Shown piece after piece: positions 59,535 through 64,000 of a stretch of 64,000 nucleotides of DNA. Both the position numbers and the translations under genes were made by a program. The stretch lies in NCBI GenBank assembly GCA_029378245.1, contig JARKIF010000141.1:17323-81322 (forward strand), read 5' to 3'. This DNA comes from Roridomyces roridus (Eukaryota > Basidiomycota > Agaricomycetes > Agaricales > Mycenaceae). A model generated the notes under the pieces. The model was not told the origin of the DNA and ran no database searches. It saw only the letters and a program-made list of their open reading frames with translations. How positions within the stretch are numbered: position 1 is the first letter of the stretch; each line of letters opens with the position of its first letter.

Positions 59535-60420
59535 TGTCGCTATCTGTTGGTCGTGTCTCGTGGTTCTCGACGCAAAGCAGCTTCCGTGTCCGATAAACAG
59601 CTACCTCCACGTCTTCCGACACTGCCCGTTGCTCCAGCGTGCAGAAATTCGGTGTGCAGAGAACGGCGTCAACGCACGCTATGTTCCCCCTCCTCGTCGC
59701 GGGCGTCTCCGCCTTCCTCACCTCTCGTCTTTTACCATCCATGCCGACAGAGTTGACCTGCGTCCATTGTTCGACGCCCTGATTTTGCCGGCCCTTCAAG
59801 GCCTTGTCCTTCGCTATTCCGGCTCACCGCGCCGTGCCGGCGATCCTCAGGCACTTTGGCGTCTTCTCACCTGCTCTGCTTGGGTCCTGACCCGCTTCAG
59901 TCTGCGCGAGGCCGACCAGAACCAGGACGATGCCCACATTCTTTCATTCCTCTCGTCTCCTCAGATGGCGGCGCTCAAGAAGCTCTATCTGCAGGTTGAC
60001 CTCACCGAGAAGATGGTCCACTTTCTTACTCTCCCAAACGCGGACGACGCTACCCCGGGAATGCTTGTGAATTTGAACATCATTTCCCTCCTGGATCTCC
60101 AGGGAGACCACATCGACGACCTCGCGCTGTATCGAATGGTGGTATCGCGTCTTGCGTCTCCCCCTGTCCGCAGTGTGCTGCGCAATGCTTTCTTTTCTCT
60201 GCGCCTGAAGGGACACTGGAATTCTGCACTCCTGCCGTGGTTGGTGGAGCGTTGTCGCGGGCGCATCGATTTGCGCATCTTTCTGGCGCAGTGTGAGGAT
60301 CGGGATGCGAAGGTGGGATGGTATACGAGCGCCCCGATTGCGGGTGGGTATCTCGCAGACGACTAAAATCCATGTCGAGACAGACAACTTGTAATGAACC
60401 ACATGATGCAATTGTGATTT
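59535..60420 (+). repeat. Segmental duplication, acceptor copy
   Basis: Copy of 53920-54798, including about 50 bp of 3' flank. At the protein level I count ten substitutions in about 266 residues (for example C to W, E to K, T to N, two S to P) and no stop. Confidence 0.9.
59553..60366 (+). pseudogene. 5'-truncated copy of the F-box/LRR gene
   Basis: The frame starting at VVLDAKQLPCPINSYLHVFR and ending GGYLADD corresponds to the C-terminal half of the F-box protein at 53045. The F-box, the first exon and an ATG in this frame are missing; the frame begins at a GTG codon inside the duplicated block. The frame is otherwise open, so the copy is either young or still used as an LRR-only product from some upstream start. 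It is in the same orientation, 5.6 kb from the parent. Confidence 0.8.
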
Positions 60421-61381
60421 TCTGTTCATGAGGGTTTAGATTCTTCCATTCTCCCTCCCGAATGACGCCGCCGGGTTTTCTTATGTGGCCGTTTGCTGTG
60501 GACCGATCCGACGCTCGAGTCGGAATGTACACAAGATAATTGCAGGCCCGCAGCAGGAAACACGCCTTTCATCTATTGGATTGCACAGCTATTGACCCTA
60601 CCTGCATTTCTCTTACACAGCTACCATCGAGTTGGGTTACTTCCTACGGCCTCGGGATTGGTGGTTACTCGAGTCGCGACATCTCGCGCGCTATAGAAAT
60701 GTCACCGGGACACCTCGGGGCGCCTGTCGTCAAAAGCGCGTCAAACTTCTGAATGCTTCTTTCGTCGATCTTCTCTCAGAAGGAATGTGATGTTTGTGAA
60801 ATGAAACGCGCACATTGCGTTGCGTGCACTGCTCACGGGGGAGTCCGGATTGTTGGAAGATACAGCACCTTAATCTGGTGCGCATGACGAAGACCCTGCG
60901 CCCTGTGTGCCGGGACGTATAAAAGCACCTACGTTTTCTTCGCCGTTCAATCAATTTCCTCCCCCTCTTTCTTTGCCTCGCGCCTCCAGATGGTATTTGT
61001 GTTCCTTCAGCTTTGGCCTTTTCTGAGAATCGTTTGCTTTCCAGCCGCCTTCACCTGTCTACCTCGGATGTCGCCACAGGCGCAATGCCTTTTCTGAGGT
61101 GCTACTCGTGTCGAGACTATACGTCGACCCGTAACGTTTGACCAGACATCGCATCGACCAAAAACCCAGGAATCCCTTGTCCGACGGTTTGCAGACGTAT
61201 TGTTGTGCGTGCAAATCTTTTGCCAGTGACATGATCACTCATGTTCCCCAGCGTCTTTTATTTGGCTCTCGACACCCAGTCAGAGAGATGGCTATGAATA
61301 CGCACTCTCTGACAGCGAGGACTGAACTAGCCATATGCACATACCAAAAAAATCACAACTGTAGTACTACTAGACGAATTA
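60421..61381. other. Gene-poor region with a TATA-like promoter signal
   Basis: About 960 bp with no supported protein. A TATAAAA at 60918, a pyrimidine-rich tract and an ATG at 60990 look like a promoter and start. The ATG opens only a short frame (about 35 codons direct or spliced), with no similarity I recognise. Confidence 0.4.
60918..60925 (+). promoter_or_regulatory. TATA-box-like element
   Basis: TATAAAAG followed by a CT-rich stretch (CCTCCCCCTCTTTCTTTGCC) and ATG 72 bp downstream, as in strong basidiomycete promoters; the transcript is unknown. Confidence 0.35.
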
Positions 61382-63248
61382 TCAGACGACATACTTCCAC
61401 ACTCGGACCCCGCCTTTCCGCTCATCGCAGTCCCCTTCCCACACACGCCCAGCAGACCATATTTCCGCATACCCCCGCTGCTGCAACAGATCTCGGACGC
61501 CTTCCTGCTCCAACAAAGCACCGAAAAACGCGAGATGCCGTGGCCAAGCGTGCACCCACGCGTAGAGTTCTGCCGCACTATCCTGCACCGTACCCGGTAT
61601 TGATGCTGGGAAGGGCGAGGGCGGGAACGTAGGATCGACCGTCTGAGGGAAGCGTTGATCGAGGTACGTGTACGGTGCCCCGAAGAACACCGTTGTCTGG
61701 TCTCGATCTCGATATGTGGCGGGATCTTGGCTCCTAAGAGAAATGATTTAGTACCAGACTTGAAGGACGAAGAGACGCTCACTGAAGAGGAGGTTCGCAT
61801 CCTAGGGCCCAAAGTGTGCCATTGGCAAGCTCTGGACGATGCAGGTATGCGTGTCCAGGCGTCGAATGACACGGCATCAATAGACCGACTCCATCCCGGA
61901 GTTGGCTCCGCGGAAATGTCGCGAATAAAGGCCATAACTTCGATGGGTCCACTGCAGTATAGAAGAGCAATATAAAGGGATATGGGGATGGCCACGAGCA
62001 GTGCAGCCAAAAGAGATGGCCGCAGGGCAAGTGATCGTTTTGGACCAACGGACATATCATACATGCACTTGGCGGCAAAGAGATGTACATCGGGAGCAGA
62101 GGGTGGATGAACCGCCACTCCTTGTGGCCAGCCAGCGAATAGACACGATGGTCCAAATAATGCAACCGAGCATCGAAGCCAAAGCTGGGGACGCACGACC
62201 GCAGAGGATGTGCCGTACTTGGAGAAGCACAAAGGGAAGGGTTTTGCGCATAATATGGGGATAGCTTGCGACAGATAATAGTGCCACGCATTCCCGCCGT
62301 AGAAAAGGGAGACACTTGAGAGGTTGGTGACCAGAAAGTTCAACGGGGTAAAGGTCGGTATGCCATAGTAGACGGTATCTAGAAGAAATATCCCAGACAG
62401 CGCAGCCAACCTGCAACACAATTATATTTTTATTCCAGGGGACGAGAGGGCATACGGACGCGATTACTGCACCATCTTGAATTATAGCCGTCAAGGTTGG
62501 CAGACTGGACTCATTTTCAGAAGTAGATGGCCAACCAAATACGCCCACAGTATGGCGTTTGTGGGTCGGATCGCGCAGGAGAGTGCAGCGAATCCAATGT
62601 GAGTCTGACGCGAGAACTGAGGAACATCAACGAATGGCTACGGCCAACGGCAATGGCAATGTACCGGTCAATTGCAACATTGGGGCCAGCAATCCAGGGA
62701 TAGAAGGCGAGGGCGACGGTGGTCAGAGAGGTTTCCAGCGAATTAGACAGTGACCGGGACAGAGCGAGGACATGGAGGGCGAAGTGAGGGATATAAGCAG
62801 CTAAGAGACGTTAGTTCTACGCAGCACAGTCGAAGCAGCTCCAACGAACCGCGGTGGAGACATAGCGCTCACCAAGGATGTTTCTGTCAGAGAGCAGAGA
62901 AAGATATCTGTGAGAGACGCGAGGGTTCCATGTAGAACGCGAGGGCAGCCGATCTGGCAACGACCTTTCAACCGACATGCCTCTCCAAGCTGAAAATGAC
63001 CTACAAGCAGCCAGTCTGACGCGTCAAGGCCCGTGGTCTTCAATATCCAGTACACAGGCACATTGAGCGCAGGATAGAGGATGCTCCGAATTGGACGAGG
63101 ACTGAGCCATTCCCAAGTGAGATGGCCGTAGCCGAGAGACGAGATGGTGGGCCGGTTCAAGCGACTGGAAGTACTCGTCGGGCTGAAAGACCGTCGCTGT
63201 GAAGAGGGCAATGAGACGCGTGTCAAGACAGCATAGTAAACGATGCAT
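61382..63248 (-). pseudogene. GPI10: GPI mannosyltransferase 3 (GPI10/PIG-B) homologue with multiple frameshifts
   Basis: Alpha-1,2-mannosyltransferase of the ER that adds the third mannose to GPI precursors (glycosyltransferase family 22). Landmarks in order: VFQPDEYFQSLEPAHHLV, GYGHLTWEWLSPRPIRSILY, RVLHGTLASLTDIF, SLSNSLETSLTTVALAFYPW, FAALSCAIRPTNAILWAYL, DTVYYGIPTFTPLNFL, FYGGNAWHYYLSQAIPIL, VYSLAGHKEWRFIHPLLPM, LFAAKCMYDMS, GLLMPCHSTPGHAYLHRPEL and a C-terminal exon FFGAPYTYLDQRFP to VWKYVV. These blocks lie in different frames. Changes are needed near 63131-63143, 62241-62252, 62141-62147, 62085-62092 and 61890-61925, where homology runs on without room for introns; genuine introns remain elsewhere. 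Either a pseudogene of an essential gene, or sequence errors. Confidence 0.75.
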
Positions 63249-63336
63249 CTCTTCACCATGCGGGCTTGCTTCAAAAGACGAGTGATGCAGGACAAAAGGC
63301 GATCAATGCTGCTTGCTCTCAACGTTCAAACCTAAG

Positions 63337-64000
63337 ATGGAGGCTCGTTTCCGCCAGCTTTGGGCGCCCTGTATGACCTCGCTACCAGGTTCTAAACTCG
63401 CGGGCCGCCCTTCTCTCGAACCATGAGGTCCTCACATTACTCCGTGATCTCGAGGCGGACCATCTCGCGCGCACAAGGACGGCATCGTATAAAAAAGGAG
63501 GAAGAGGCCGCTGGACTTACCCCCACCGTACCTGCAGGGGGGGCAAAGACCGAACAGTCGTGGAGGTCAGCGAAAACTTGCGGACTGTTTCGTTTGAGGT
63601 GAGCTTGGAACCGCTAGTCCTGCCGCAAAACTAATAGGGTAGGCCATAAAATATCTCTCGGCAGAGCACCAGCCGTCCCAAACTCCTGAAAGCTATCACG
63701 CGTCTTGTCAAGGCACTGGAGCCATACGATCTGACCAAGTCGGAAAAATTGCAGATCGTAAACCTGGCCCCGCGAAACCATATTGAGCTCTACGTTGTAC
63801 GCCACCGTTTCCCCGTCTTTTTGAGCTGCATTTCATTCGCCCATACAGATTGTTGAGGAGCTCGAAGATCGTTTAGCAGAGCGTATGGGGGACATCATTG
63901 GCCATGTCGAAACATCCCTTGTCGCGGACCCTGCACTCGCCTCTGCTCCTGCTTCAATCCGAAACGATTATTGGGAACGTCACTCAGGTCGAAGATGAGG
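63337..64000 (+). CDS. RPC9: RNA polymerase III subunit RPC9, partial at window end
   Basis: Subunit of the Pol III stalk (Rpc17/CRCP). ATG-GAG at 63337 joins across a 46-nt GC-AG intron (63343-63388) to VLNSRAALLSNHEVLTLLRD, giving the family start MEVLN. Next are LEADHLARTRTA, SENLRTVSFE, an intron 63599-63642, IKYLSAEHQPSQTPES, ITRLVKALEPYDLTKSEKLQ, IVNLAPRNHIELYV, another intron, and IVEELEDRLAERMGDIIGHV. One extra T near 63694 breaks the frame between PES and ITRL. The linker 63480-63560 also reads better in another frame (KKEEEAAGLTPTVPAGG). Starts 88 bp from GPI10, divergent. The 3' end lies outside the window. Confidence 0.85.

Noticed and set aside
62150..62240. A 48-nt intron (GTGCTT...CCCCAG) that would join two GPI10 frames without a frameshift
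   Set aside because: It removes LPFVLL and the hydrophobic segment ALASMLGCIIWTIV, which match the family at that place, so frameshifts explain the data better.

Overview
This window is nuclear DNA of a basidiomycete fungus, most likely an Agaricomycete. The evidence is gene-dense sequence on both strands, introns of about 42-75 nt with GT-AG (a few GC-AG) ends, a fused tryptophan synthase, a DASH-complex subunit, a DUF6593-like protein, several F-box proteins and a FunK1-like kinase. Coordinates below are coding spans including introns. Splice sites were inferred by eye from reading frame and family similarity.

Layout. 1-1.9 kb: 3' part of tryptophan synthase. 1.93-4.93 kb: a compact retroelement on the minus strand with perfect split direct repeats (order A-ORF-B-A-B) and a reverse transcriptase/RNase H reading frame but no recombinase, inserted between TRP5 and a membrane-protein gene. 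5-27.6 kb: mainly housekeeping genes: eIF2B beta (GCD7), mitochondrial GTPase GUF1, splicing factor Cwf18, an unrecognised CPWC protein, CTF18, ASA1, a TLC-domain protein, an ACS-family permease, CLP1, alternative NADH dehydrogenase NDE1 and a DUF6593-like protein. 28-43.4 kb: an unusual SAP-plus-kinase protein, DAD4, a secreted metallophosphoesterase, a sugar porter with an in-frame TGA, a pseudokinase with HRN in place of HRD, an alpha/beta hydrolase and a nitroreductase. 43.5-55.5 kb: F-box proteins, UBC9, a COX24/mS38 mitoribosomal protein and several conserved unknowns.

55.5-64 kb is different: a FunK1-like gene, a divergent partner carrying an in-frame TGA and an 11-bp frameshifting duplication, a 5'-truncated segmental copy of the 53-kb F-box gene, a GPI10 mannosyltransferase homologue needing about five frame changes, and the start of RPC9, which needs one. 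This is either real decay or poor sequence accuracy near this end.

The best candidates for something unusual are the split-direct-repeat element, the two atypical kinases, the possible 63-nt exitron in the sugar porter, the GC-AG introns and the lesion cluster at 57-64 kb. I found no CRISPR array, rRNA or tRNA that I could support.
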